A DNA stretch of 8,124 bases from Ruminiclostridium sp. (GTDB lineage: Bacteria; Bacillota; Clostridia; DSM-8532), in contig DOHN01000169.1 of NCBI GenBank assembly GCA_003535195.1, forward strand, positions 21,083 to 29,206. Direction: 5' to 3'. Shown here piece by piece: positions 1 through 7,094 of this stretch; positions within the stretch are counted from its first letter, which is position 1, and every line of letters begins with the position of its first letter. A program made the position numbers and the translations under genes. A model generated the notes under the pieces. The model saw only the letters and a list, made by a program, of their open reading frames with translations. It ran no database searches and had not been told where the DNA came from.

Positions 1-435
1 AGTCAGCGTGGAAGCCGGATTCGGGCAATTGTGGATGAGCTTAAGGGCGAAATGATTGATGTCATAAAGTGGAGCGGCAACCCGGAGGACTATATCGCTT
101 CCAGCCTTAGTCCTGCGAAGGTTCTGCAGGTTAATTTGGATGAGGAAAATAAAGTGGCCCGGGTTGTCGTACCTGATTTTCAGCTCTCATTGGCAATCGG
201 CAAGGAAGGCCAGAATGCGAGGCTTGCGGCTAAACTGACCGGCTGGAAGATTGATATCAAGAGTGAATCGCAGCTAAGAAATCAGCTGGAGGCTCAATTG
301 TTCCATCCCAGCGCCGCTGTTTATGAACAGGAACCGGAGCATTATGATATGATTGAGGAAGGAACAGAAGAGGAGATGGAAGAGGGCTCCACCGACGAGG
401 AAAAGAGCAGCGGAGAAGAAAACAGCGAAGAATAA
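1..435 (+). CDS. nusA: Transcription termination/antitermination factor NusA, C-terminal part (5' truncated)
   Basis: This is the 3' end of nusA, 144 codons open from the first base of the window. NusA binds RNA polymerase and nascent RNA and modulates pausing, termination and antitermination. The visible part begins inside the first KH domain with a GSRI-type GxxG loop (codons 4-7). The second KH domain follows, with the signature [17 protein letters not shown] at about codons 66-82. The protein then ends in a roughly 40-residue tail very rich in Glu and Asp with no recognisable fold. I see no AR1/AR2 repeats of the kind found in E. coli NusA, which fits a Firmicutes form apart from the acidic tail. 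A GTG at position 31 is an internal valine codon, not a start. rnpM follows after 31 nt, the classical nusA-ylxR arrangement. The family assignment is secure; the role of the tail is unknown. Confidence 0.96.
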   Translation, partial: SQRGSRIRAIVDELKGEMIDVIKWSGNPEDYIASSLSPAKVLQVNLDEENKVARVVVPDFQLSLAIGKEGQNARLAAKLTGWKIDIKSESQLRNQLEAQLFHPSAAVYEQEPEHYDMIEEGTEEEMEEGSTDEEKSSGEENSEE

Positions 436-466
436 GTCTGGAAGATTTCTTATATGAGGTTGGGCT

Positions 467-742
467 ATGAAAACGAGGAAAATTCCCATGAGACGTTGTG
501 TGGGATGTCGGGAAATGAAGGATAAACGAGAGCTTCTAAGAATTGTTAGGAATAACGAAGGCGAAATCTTTGTTGATCCAACAGGGAAAAAGAATGGGCG
601 GGGAGCTTATATTTGCAAAAATATGGATTGTTTTCTGCAAATTCAAAAAGCCAGAAGCTTAAACCGCGAATTCTCCTGTGAAATTCCCGAAGAAATTTAC
701 GATGAATTAAAAAGTCAATTGGAGGCATATGTCGGAAAATAA
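467..742 (+). CDS. rnpM: RnpM (YlxR family), RNA-binding modulator of RNase P
   Basis: A 91-residue basic protein of the YlxR (DUF448) family. The B. subtilis member has been described as binding the RNase P RNA and modulating its activity, hence the name RnpM. Family hallmarks are CVGCREMKDKRELLR at residues 11-25, a DPTGK segment at 38-42 and GRGAYIC at 44-50. Cysteines 11, 14, 50 and 55 form a potential metal-binding set, an inference from their spacing. The chosen ATG has a GAGG Shine-Dalgarno at 456-459, 7 nt upstream. Met8 would be a shorter alternative but would cut into the usual basic N-terminus. The gene sits between nusA and ylxQ, and its last 14 nt overlap the start of ylxQ, so the two are probably translationally coupled. 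Confidence 0.95.
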   Translation: MKTRKIPMRRCVGCREMKDKRELLRIVRNNEGEIFVDPTGKKNGRGAYICKNMDCFLQIQKARSLNREFSCEIPEEIYDELKSQLEAYVGK

Positions 743-1118
743 AAAACTTTCACTTACGGCTCAGCAGCCTGATATTGCTTGCAGTAAGATATACTCATTT
801 ATTGGGCTGGCGAGGAAAGCCGGAGCTGTAAGCCCGGGTGAAGCGCTTGCAGAACAGGCAGTGAAGAGAGAAAGAGCTTATTTGGTATTGCTGGCTCAGG
901 ATGCATCAGAAAATACCAAAAAGAAGATCCGGACTGCTTTATACAAGACCGATATCCCTCTGCTGGAATTCGGTAATAAGGCAGATTTGGGCAGAATGCT
1001 TGGAAAAACTTTTTTCTCAGTCATTGCTGTAACGGATAAGGGCTTTGCTGAAAGGATTATGGAACTGATTAAACAAAATTGTAATAATAGCGTACACGGG
1101 GGTGGCATTTTTGAATAA
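729..1118 (+). CDS. ylxQ: YlxQ, L7Ae/L30e/S12e/Gadd45-family RNA-binding protein
   Basis: A 129-residue member of the L7Ae superfamily. B. subtilis YlxQ and its paralogue YbxF bind kink-turn RNAs, so this is expected to be a small structured-RNA-binding protein linked to the ribosome or RNase P. Diagnostic segments are [13 protein letters not shown] (residues 26-38), [16 protein letters not shown] (52-67) and [17 protein letters not shown] (91-107). The ATG at 729 is preceded by a strong GGAGG at 721-725, only 3 nt away, which is unusually close. No later in-frame ATG, GTG or TTG precedes the conserved core, so this start stands. It gives an N-terminal extension of about 18 residues compared with the short B. 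subtilis form. The start lies within rnpM. The C-terminal HGGGIFE is encoded by DNA that also contains the infB ribosome-binding site, and the stop overlaps the infB start. Confidence 0.93.
   Translation: MSENKKLSLTAQQPDIACSKIYSFIGLARKAGAVSPGEALAEQAVKRERAYLVLLAQDASENTKKKIRTALYKTDIPLLEFGNKADLGRMLGKTFFSVIAVTDKGFAERIMELIKQNCNNSVHGGGIFE
1098..1105 (+). promoter_or_regulatory. Ribosome-binding site of infB, embedded in the end of ylxQ
   Basis: GGGGGTGG, a G-rich variant of the Shine-Dalgarno core, ends 5 nt before the TTG at 1111. It decides the infB start. The GTG at 1102 lies inside this motif and has no Shine-Dalgarno of its own upstream. The same bases encode the Gly-Gly-Gly run at the YlxQ C-terminus. 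Confidence 0.6.
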
Positions 1119-4100
1119 ACCAAAAATTCATGAGCTTGCCAAGGAGCTTAATGTGACCAGCAAGAGACTCATGGAAAAACTCGCTGAGATAGACATTCAT
1201 CCGAAAAGCCATATGACTACCTTGGAGGATGATGAACTGGAAAAATTGTATAAGCATATTGGTGTGGTGAAGCACGCTAAAAACAGCGCCGGTGCCTCTC
1301 AAGGTGAGTCTGAGTCTAAAACTGATCATGTGGATAACACGGCAAAAAAAAGTGCTCCCCGTATCATTCGAAAGACGGAGGTTATCATCCGTGATGATAT
1401 TCCTGTAAAGGAACCCAAAGAAAAAAAGGATAACCGGGGCTTTGTCCGTTACTCTGATCATAATGACGGACTGATGTCGGGATATACCCGGCGCAAAGAT
1501 AATCTGATCGCCAACGTAAGGAAGCGCCCAAAACCAAAAGAGGAGCCTAAAATCGAAGAAGCAGCTCCTGTCTTGAAAATGGAAGCCGAGCTTCCTGCCG
1601 ACAGGATAAAGAAGCCGGTCGATGATATTTTAAGTATTAAAAAGATCTCTCGAATCAGTGAAAATATTGAACAAAACATAGATGACAGCAACGTCAAAGA
1701 GCAGGGAAATATGCAAAAAGAAGTTATTACGGCCGAAAAGCCCCAGGAAAAGACTATTGAAGTCGAAAAATCAATAAAAGCGCCTGAAAAAACAGAAAGC
1801 CCGGAAAAAGCGGATAATGCAGCTGCAAAGGCTTTACCGGTGAAGGATAATCAGGCTGCGGAAAAGAAGCCCGCCCCAGAAGAAAAGGCAAAGACGGAAG
1901 CGGAAGACCGTAAGGAACGTCATGCTCAGGGCAAGAAGACCCAGGAAGAGTCCGGCGCTCAGGTGACCGGTGAAGAGGCCGGCAAGAAACAGCAGGCCGG
2001 CAGCGGAACGAATGACGGGGCGACTCGCGAAGGCGGCTATCAGGGCCAGCGTCAGGGAGAGTTCAGGCCGCGGAGCGGAGGCAACCGTGAAGGCGGTTAT
2101 CAGGGCCAGCGCCAGGGAGAATACAGGCCACGGAGCGGAGGTAACCGTGAAGGCGGCTATCAGGGCCAGCGCCAGGGAGAGTTTAGACCCCGTGACGGGG
2201 CGACTCGCGAAGGCGGTTATCAGGGCCAGCGCCAGGGAGAGTTTAGACCCCGTGACGGGGCGACTCGCGAAGGCGGTTATCAGGGCCAACGCCAGGGAGA
2301 ATTCAGGCCCCGTGACGGAGGTAATCGCGAGGGCGGTTATCAAGGCCAGCGCCAGGGAGAATACAGGCCGCGGAGCGGTGGCAACCGTGAAGGCGGTTAT
2401 CAGAGCGGCAGCGCTCAGGGCGGTTACCAGGGCCAGCGTCCAAGTGACCGCCCTTATGGAGGACGCCCGCCTATTGATAAAGACGCTAGGCCCGGTGAGT
2501 TCCGCAGGGACGGCAGAGGAAATACAGGGGCAGCCAGAAATAACAAAGGACTGGTAATTCCCAAGGCAGCTGCGCCTGTCGGCGGTACAGAAGAGAAGGT
2601 CTTCACCCGCGGCGAGAGAAGGACCTTCCAAAGTGTCGAAAAGCAAAAAGAGGAAAAGAAAGAGCAGAAGAAAGACACTGCCAGGACCTCTACCGTTGGC
2701 CAGAAGGATGCCCATATCAGGCGAAAAATTGATACGGTGGTCGGTCATAAGGCCAGCGTTTCGGATATGATGTCGGATGATTTTGTCATTGACGTCTTCT
2801 ATGATGATGCCCAAGAGGCTATTAATACGAAGAGAGCCGAGAGAAGGCTTAAAAAAGGCAGGCTGAAGGAAAAGTATATTCCGCCCAAGGCAGTCTTGAC
2901 TGATATTACCGTCGGGGAAACTGTTACTGTCAAGGAATTGGCTGAAGCCCTTAAGAAGACCGCTGCCGAGGTTATTAAGCGTCTGTTCCTGATGGGTATA
3001 ACCGCTACGCAAAACCAGGAACTGGATTATGAAACAGCGGCCATTATCGGTGATGAATTTAAAGTTAAAGTGCATAAAGCTGTTGTGGTCACGCAGGAGG
3101 AGCTCCTTTTTGATGAAACGGAAGACAGCGCTGATGAGTTGATTCCCCGTCCGCCTGTGGTGGTTGTCATGGGCCATGTTGACCATGGAAAGACCTCTCT
3201 TCTTGATGCCATAAGAAATGCCAATATTGCTGAAAGAGAAGCCGGCGGCATTACCCAGCATATTGGTGCATATACGGTTAATCTCCACGGAAGAGATATT
3301 ACCTTCCTGGATACACCCGGCCATGAAGCATTTACTACAATGCGTGCCAGAGGTGCACAGGTGACCGATATTGCCATACTTGTGGTGGCGGCGGATGACG
3401 GTGTTATGCCCCAGACTATTGAGGCCATCAACCATGCAAGGGCTGCCGAGGTATCCATTATTGTGGCAATTAATAAAATTGACAGGCCCAATGCCAATCC
3501 GGACCGTGTGAAGCAGGAATTGACGGAGCATGGACTTTTGATAGAAGAATGGGGCGGCGATGTGATTGCGGTTCCTGTCTCGGCTAAGAAACATGAGAAC
3601 ATTGATCAGCTTCTTGAAATGATATTACTGACTGCTGATATACTGGAGCTTAAAGCAAACCCCAATAAGCAGGCAAAGGGCACGGTTATTGAAGCCCAGC
3701 TTGATAAGAATAAGGGACCTGTGGCAACTCTTCTGGTTCAGCGGGGAACACTTCGGGTGGGGGATGCCATTCTTACCGGATCAACCTTCGGACATATACG
3801 CTCTATGGTCAATGACAAGGGCAGGAAGATCAAGGAAGCGGGCCCGTCCATCCCGGTTGAAATAATGGGATTATCCGAGGTACCGGAGGCTGGAGATCTG
3901 TTCTATGTGATTGCCGATGAAAAAATGGCCAAGCAGGTTGCTGAAAAGCGAAAAGATCAATCCCACCAGAAGCAGATCGGGCGTGTTAAAGTTTCGTTGG
4001 ATGATCTCTTCAGCCAGATTCAGCAGGGTCAGGTAAAAGATCTGAACCTTATCATCAGAGCGGATGTTCAGGGCTCTGTGGAGGCTATCCGCCAGAGTAT

Positions 4101-4644
4101 GGAGAAGCTCTCCAATGATGAAGTGAAAGTGAAAGTCATTCACGCGGCTGTTGGTGCAGTTACAGAGGCCGACGTGAAGCTGGCCGAGGTTTCCAATGCA
4201 ATCATTATTGGATTTAATGTCAGGCCGGGGGCAAATGTCACTGAAATGGCTCAATCCTCCGATGTGGATATGAGACTTTACAGGGTTATCTACGATGCCA
4301 TAGAGGATATCGAGAAAGCGATGAAGGGTATGCTGGCGCCGACCTTTAAAGAGGTCGTGAACGGACATGCCGAGGTCCGCCAGCTATTCAAGGTATCCAA
4401 TATTGGTACCATTGGCGGCTGCTATGTAATAGACGGCAAGATTTTAAGAAGCTCCGATGCGCGCGTTGTACGTGACGGAATCGTTATGTATGAAGGAAAG
4501 CTGGCTTCTTTGAAACGTTTTAAGGATGATGCCAAAGAAGCGGCTGCAGGTTATGAGTGCGGTATCATGGTAGAGCGCTATAACGACATCAAAGAGGGCG
4601 ATATAATAGAATCCTTCCATATGGAGGAGATTGAAAGGCAGTAA
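1111..4644 (+). CDS. infB: Translation initiation factor IF-2, long form with a repeat-rich N-terminal linker
   Basis: IF-2 is the GTPase that brings fMet-tRNA to the 30S subunit and promotes 50S joining. I chose TTG 1111 because it has a good Shine-Dalgarno at 1098-1105 and gives [13 protein letters not shown], the usual spacing before the IF2_N helix. GTG 1102 would add three residues. In TTG numbering (1177 aa), the first IF2_N-like domain covers about 1-50. A highly charged linker runs to about 300. Six 20-residue Gly/Gln/Arg repeats span 302-421. A second IF2_N domain covers about 599-652 ([19 protein letters not shown]). The GTPase domain has G1 GHVDHGKT at 688, G3 DTPGHEA at 734, G4 NKID at 788 and G5 SAK at 824. 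Domain II starts near 856, C1 near 964, and the tRNA-binding C2 has [19 protein letters not shown] from 1085. All catalytic motifs are intact. B. subtilis IF2 is near 716 residues, so this is far longer, and the excess lies in the linker. Confidence 0.97.
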   Translation: MNKPKIHELAKELNVTSKRLMEKLAEIDIHPKSHMTTLEDDELEKLYKHIGVVKHAKNSAGASQGESESKTDHVDNTAKKSAPRIIRKTEVIIRDDIPVKEPKEKKDNRGFVRYSDHNDGLMSGYTRRKDNLIANVRKRPKPKEEPKIEEAAPVLKMEAELPADRIKKPVDDILSIKKISRISENIEQNIDDSNVKEQGNMQKEVITAEKPQEKTIEVEKSIKAPEKTESPEKADNAAAKALPVKDNQAAEKKPAPEEKAKTEAEDRKERHAQGKKTQEESGAQVTGEEAGKKQQAGSGTNDGATREGGYQGQRQGEFRPRSGGNREGGYQGQRQGEYRPRSGGNREGGYQGQRQGEFRPRDGATREGGYQGQRQGEFRPRDGATREGGYQGQRQGEFRPRDGGNREGGYQGQRQGEYRPRSGGNREGGYQSGSAQGGYQGQRPSDRPYGGRPPIDKDARPGEFRRDGRGNTGAARNNKGLVIPKAAAPVGGTEEKVFTRGERRTFQSVEKQKEEKKEQKKDTARTSTVGQKDAHIRRKIDTVVGHKASVSDMMSDDFVIDVFYDDAQEAINTKRAERRLKKGRLKEKYIPPKAVLTDITVGETVTVKELAEALKKTAAEVIKRLFLMGITATQNQELDYETAAIIGDEFKVKVHKAVVVTQEELLFDETEDSADELIPRPPVVVVMGHVDHGKTSLLDAIRNANIAEREAGGITQHIGAYTVNLHGRDITFLDTPGHEAFTTMRARGAQVTDIAILVVAADDGVMPQTIEAINHARAAEVSIIVAINKIDRPNANPDRVKQELTEHGLLIEEWGGDVIAVPVSAKKHENIDQLLEMILLTADILELKANPNKQAKGTVIEAQLDKNKGPVATLLVQRGTLRVGDAILTGSTFGHIRSMVNDKGRKIKEAGPSIPVEIMGLSEVPEAGDLFYVIADEKMAKQVAEKRKDQSHQKQIGRVKVSLDDLFSQIQQGQVKDLNLIIRADVQGSVEAIRQSMEKLSNDEVKVKVIHAAVGAVTEADVKLAEVSNAIIIGFNVRPGANVTEMAQSSDVDMRLYRVIYDAIEDIEKAMKGMLAPTFKEVVNGHAEVRQLFKVSNIGTIGGCYVIDGKILRSSDARVVRDGIVMYEGKLASLKRFKDDAKEAAAGYECGIMVERYNDIKEGDIIESFHMEEIERQ
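2014..2439 (+). repeat. In-frame 60-nt tandem repeat array in infB (six full copies plus a degenerate seventh)
   Basis: Six head-to-tail units of exactly 60 nt lie at 2014-2073, 2074-2133, 2134-2193, 2194-2253, 2254-2313 and 2314-2373. A half unit follows at 2374-2403, then a short spacer and a last GGYQGQR at 2419-2439. Each unit encodes 20 residues with the core [12 protein letters not shown](F/Y)RPR preceded by DGAT, SGGN or DGGN. Most differences between copies are silent (ggc/ggt, cgt/cgc) or conservative (Phe/Tyr). Bases 2158-2228 are identical to 2218-2288 at a 60-nt shift, so at least one duplication looks recent. The encoded stretch is arginine-rich with regularly spaced aromatics, has no hydrophobic core, and is expected to be disordered. 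Confidence 0.97.
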
Positions 4645-4646
4645 TC

Positions 4647-4675
4647 TTGTAAAAATTTTATGAAATAATTATAAA
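4647..4675 (+). promoter_or_regulatory. Possible sigma-A-type promoter for the rbfA-nrnA-truB-ribF part
   Basis: TTGTAA (4647-4652) and TATAAA (4670-4675) are separated by 17 nt, with 4 of 6 and 5 of 6 matches to the vegetative consensus. They lie in the AT-rich start of the only substantial gap in the operon. The predicted start, near 4682, would fall within the left arm of the inverted repeat at 4675-4706. Such boxes arise easily by chance in AT-rich DNA, so this is a weak call. Confidence 0.3.
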
Positions 4676-4706
4676 TTCACCGTTCCAACCCTTTGGAACG
4701 GTGAAT
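4675..4706 (+). terminator. Perfect 14-bp hairpin between infB and rbfA (partial terminator, processing site or operator)
   Basis: ATTCACCGTTCCAA at 4675-4688 and its exact reverse complement at 4693-4706 flank a CCCT loop at 4689-4692. The stem has no mismatch. A classical intrinsic terminator would have an immediate T run. Here the next bases are CTATGATTTTAGGTTTTTG, so the T-rich tract is displaced by about 5-6 nt and interrupted. It could be a leaky terminator that lowers expression of the downstream genes, an RNA-stability or processing element at the infB 3' end, or a DNA palindrome bound by a protein. The hairpin itself is certain; its function is inferred. Confidence 0.5.
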
Positions 4707-4799
4707 CTATGATTTTAGGTTTTTGCAATCTAATCCTGCTTTCGGGGAATATATAGTAGTATAGGGATGGATCAGAGATTACAAAGGATGGGTGTTTTT

Positions 4800-5195
4800 A
4801 TGGATAGAACAGAGAGAATCTCGGAAGAGATCAAAAGAGAAGTCAGTGACCTTATTCAAAACCACATCAAGGATCCCCGGCTGCCTGATTTTGTTTCCAT
4901 TACAGCCGTTCGTGTGACAAAGGACTTAAGATATGCACGGGTATATGTGAGTGTTCTGGGTGACGATGAAAAAAAGAAGGACGCCCTGGCTGCATTGGGC
5001 AGTGCGTCAGGATTTATTCGCCGTGAAATCGGACAAAGGATCAATCTCCGATATACGCCCGAATTCAGCTTTAAGCTTGATGATTCCATTGAACATGGCA
5101 TGTATTTGAGCAAACTGATCAATGAGACCATGGGCCAATCCAGGGATAACCGGGCAAAGGGCCCTGATAATGATGAAAAGGATAAGGTTGATTGA
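4800..5195 (+). CDS. rbfA: 30S ribosome-binding factor A (RbfA)
   Basis: RbfA is a small KH-fold factor that binds the 30S subunit near the 5' helix of 16S rRNA and is needed for late 30S maturation and cold adaptation. This copy is 131 residues, the usual size. Family features are RTERISEEIKREVSDLI (3-19), the KDPRL segment (24-28), the strand VRVTKDLRYARVYVSV (37-52), the kinked KH helix ALGSASGFIRREIGQRI (65-81) and RYTPEFSFKLDDSIEHG (84-100). A charged tail follows. I took ATG 4800 because it is preceded by AAAGGATGG (4783-4791), 8 nt away, and gives the typical N-terminus. ATGs at 4767 and 4788 would add 11 or 4 residues but lack properly spaced ribosome-binding sites. The stop overlaps or abuts the start of the nrnA-like gene. 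Confidence 0.95.
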   Translation: MDRTERISEEIKREVSDLIQNHIKDPRLPDFVSITAVRVTKDLRYARVYVSVLGDDEKKKDALAALGSASGFIRREIGQRINLRYTPEFSFKLDDSIEHGMYLSKLINETMGQSRDNRAKGPDNDEKDKVD

Positions 5196-5197
5196 GT

Positions 5198-6172
5198 ATG
5201 ACGGATGCAACACTTTTAAAGGTTGCGGAGCAACTGCTAAAGGCCAGGGATATTGTCATTCTTCCCCATCTAAATGCCGACGGAGATGCTTTAGGGGCAT
5301 CGCTGGCTCTCGGCCTTGCATTGACGGACCTTAATAAAAAGGTGGATATTCTTATAGAGGAAGAAGTTCCGGCCAACCTGGATTTTTTGCCGGGCGTTAC
5401 CTTAATTAAGGAGCATCTGCAGAAGCAATATGATGTGGCACTCAATATTGATAATGGTGACATTGGGCGGCTGGGAACGCGTGAGCATTATTACCATCAT
5501 GCCAGGATAAAGCTCAGTATCGATCACCATACCACAAACAGCGTAGCAGGCGACTATACTTATGTGGATACCAACGCATCGGCAACCGGAGAGATTATCT
5601 ATGACTTTATTCTAAACTACTTAAAGGGCAGCCTTAATAAGGATATGGCCCTATGTCTCTATACCGCTATTGTCACTGATACAGGGGGATTTCGTTATAC
5701 TAACACCACCCCCAGAACGCTGGAGATCGGTGCAGAACTTTTGCGTTTCGGTATTGATTTCTACTATGTCAATAAAAAAGTTTTTGATATCATTTCCAAA
5801 ACCAAGCTTGCTCTTATCAAGCAGACCGTAAACTCCATGAGGGTGCTGGAAGACGGAAAATTTGCCGTATCCTATCTGACCTATGAAGATCTTCACAATC
5901 TTTTTGCCAAGGGCGATGATTTTGAAGGCCTTGTTAATTATGGCCGGAACCTGGAGGGAGTGGAGGTATCAGCATTCCTTCGTGAGGAACCCAAGGGGCA
6001 TTTTAAAGCGAGTCTGAGATCTAATGACTATGTGGACGTCGCTTGTATAGCCGCCAGGTTTAATGGCGGCGGGCATATCCGCGCTGCCGGATTCAATATA
6101 GACGGTGAACTGGAGGAGGTCATTCTTTCCATAACGGCTGCCGTTTTACCGGAAATCCGGAGGGAAGGCTGA
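5198..6172 (+). CDS. nrnA: DHH/DHHA1 phosphoesterase, NrnA-type nanoRNase and pAp phosphatase
   Basis: A 324-residue RecJ-like DHH-family phosphoesterase. B. subtilis NrnA degrades 2-5-nt RNA oligomers and dephosphorylates 3'-phosphoadenosine 5'-phosphate; some relatives cleave cyclic dinucleotides or pApA. Metal-binding motifs are all present: H24-x3-D28-x-D30 (HLNADGDALGAS), D85 in NIDNGD, D109-H110-H111 and D161 in VTDTGGFRYTN. The C-terminal DHHA1 domain carries FKASLRSNDYVDV (269-281) and FNGGGHIRAAG (288-298), which binds the substrate. ATG 5198 has AAGG at 5184-5187, 10 nt upstream. TTG 5192 would overlap the rbfA stop as TTGA and add two residues, and cannot be excluded. This gene is normally found between rbfA and truB in Clostridia. 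NrnA-type activity is well supported by the family; the exact substrate preference cannot be read from sequence. Confidence 0.9.
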   Translation: MTDATLLKVAEQLLKARDIVILPHLNADGDALGASLALGLALTDLNKKVDILIEEEVPANLDFLPGVTLIKEHLQKQYDVALNIDNGDIGRLGTREHYYHHARIKLSIDHHTTNSVAGDYTYVDTNASATGEIIYDFILNYLKGSLNKDMALCLYTAIVTDTGGFRYTNTTPRTLEIGAELLRFGIDFYYVNKKVFDIISKTKLALIKQTVNSMRVLEDGKFAVSYLTYEDLHNLFAKGDDFEGLVNYGRNLEGVEVSAFLREEPKGHFKASLRSNDYVDVACIAARFNGGGHIRAAGFNIDGELEEVILSITAAVLPEIRREG

Positions 6173-7080
6173 TGGATGGAATACTCAGTATCGTCAAGCC
6201 GATAGGTTTGACGTCTTTTGCTGTTGTGGCCAGGGTAAGAAGACTCACCAATACCAAAAAGGTGGGGCATGCCGGTACCCTGGACCCGGATGCCAGCGGG
6301 GTCCTGCCTGTTTGTGTGGGCAAGGCTACGAAAGTCATCGAGTTCTTAATGGAAAAGGACAAGGCTTACAGAGTTGGTCTTATGCTGGGTAAGGCCACGG
6401 ATACTCAGGACGCTTCCGGCGAAGTCCTTTATGAGAAGCCAGTTTATGCATCGGATCAGGAGATCCGGGAATGCATCCAAGGATTTTTGGGAAATCAGCA
6501 GCAGATTCCGCCCATGTATTCGGCTGTTCATGTAGGAGGGAAAAGACTCTATGAGCTGGCCAGGCAGGGCATTGAAGTGGAGAGGCAGCCCAGGCCGGTA
6601 ACCTTTTACAGTATTAATATCCTCCATATTGAAAGGACGGATAATAAAGTTACGGTCGTTTTTGACGTATGCTGCTCAAAGGGAACCTATATGAGAACGC
6701 TATGCCATGATATCGGTGAAAGACTGGGCTGCGGGGGGCATATGACCTCCCTGCTGAGAACCGGATCGGGGCCTTTTTTACTGGATGATGCCCATACCCT
6801 GGAAGAGCTGGAGAACTTAAAAAACCAACAAAAGCTTGAAAATGCCCTGATTGGTATGGATCAGGCAATTCTTCGGTTCCCTCCGGTCTATGTATCGGTA
6901 CTGGAAGCCAAGAGGTTAAAAAATGGATTGGAATTAGATTTTACAGGGCTAACCGAAGAATTTTACAGGGTTTATCTGAAAGACGGCTGTTTTCTCGCTA
7001 TCGGAAAAAGCGATGAAATGGAAGGCCGGTCCGTATTGCGAACATATAAGTGGATTGGAAATGAACATATAGTCCTTTGA
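6172..7080 (+). CDS. truB: tRNA pseudouridine(55) synthase TruB
   Basis: TruB converts uridine 55 in the T-psi-C loop of almost all elongator tRNAs to pseudouridine and also acts as a tRNA chaperone. The 302-residue protein is full length. It opens with GILSIVKPIGLTSF (3-16). The catalytic aspartate is D38 in HAGTLDPDASGVL (33-45). Other conserved segments are KAYRVGLMLGKATDTQD (64-80), QIPPMYSAVHVGGKRLYELAR (111-131) and CSKGTYMRTLCHDIG (168-182). The C-terminal domain (about 225-302) is less conserved, as is normal. The ATG overlaps the nrnA stop by one base (TGATG), and GGAGGG at 6159-6164 lies 7 nt upstream, so the two genes are translationally coupled. Confidence in the assignment is very high. 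Confidence 0.97.
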   Translation: MDGILSIVKPIGLTSFAVVARVRRLTNTKKVGHAGTLDPDASGVLPVCVGKATKVIEFLMEKDKAYRVGLMLGKATDTQDASGEVLYEKPVYASDQEIRECIQGFLGNQQQIPPMYSAVHVGGKRLYELARQGIEVERQPRPVTFYSINILHIERTDNKVTVVFDVCCSKGTYMRTLCHDIGERLGCGGHMTSLLRTGSGPFLLDDAHTLEELENLKNQQKLENALIGMDQAILRFPPVYVSVLEAKRLKNGLELDFTGLTEEFYRVYLKDGCFLAIGKSDEMEGRSVLRTYKWIGNEHIVL

Positions 7081-7094
7081 AAGGATGAAAAAAC

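Noticed and set aside
2014..2403. Regular 60-nt repeat spacing considered as a CRISPR-like array
   Set aside because: The units are contiguous with no unique spacers, keep the infB reading frame, and vary mostly at silent positions.
1970..2557. 195-codon open frame in another + frame across the infB repeats
   Set aside because: The 60-nt period is a multiple of three, so a frame with no stop in one unit stays open through all units. The product is repetitive Ala/Arg/Val sequence, and no ribosome-binding site or homology is apparent.
1834..3594. 586-codon open frame on the minus strand opposite infB
   Set aside because: It is antisense to the repeat array and the conserved IF2 GTPase domain. 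Its translation is low-complexity Ala/Leu/Ile-rich repeats without known motifs, and it arises because the repetitive + strand lacks antisense stops.
3027..3602. 191-codon minus-strand frame opposite the IF2 GTPase domain
   Set aside because: It lies entirely opposite a highly conserved coding region, has no recognisable motif, and is a codon-usage shadow.
4723..4757. Alternative promoter TTGCAA ... TATAGT just before rbfA
   Set aside because: The spacer between the boxes is about 23 nt, too long for a normal vegetative promoter, and shorter pairings do not match the consensus.
4767..4799. Upstream ATGs at 4767 and 4788 as the rbfA start
   Set aside because: Neither has a Shine-Dalgarno at proper spacing, and the extra residues do not match the RbfA N-terminus. 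ATG 4800 has both.
7080..7094. FMN riboswitch upstream of ribF
   Set aside because: The truB-ribF gap is only 14 nt and holds only the ribosome-binding site.
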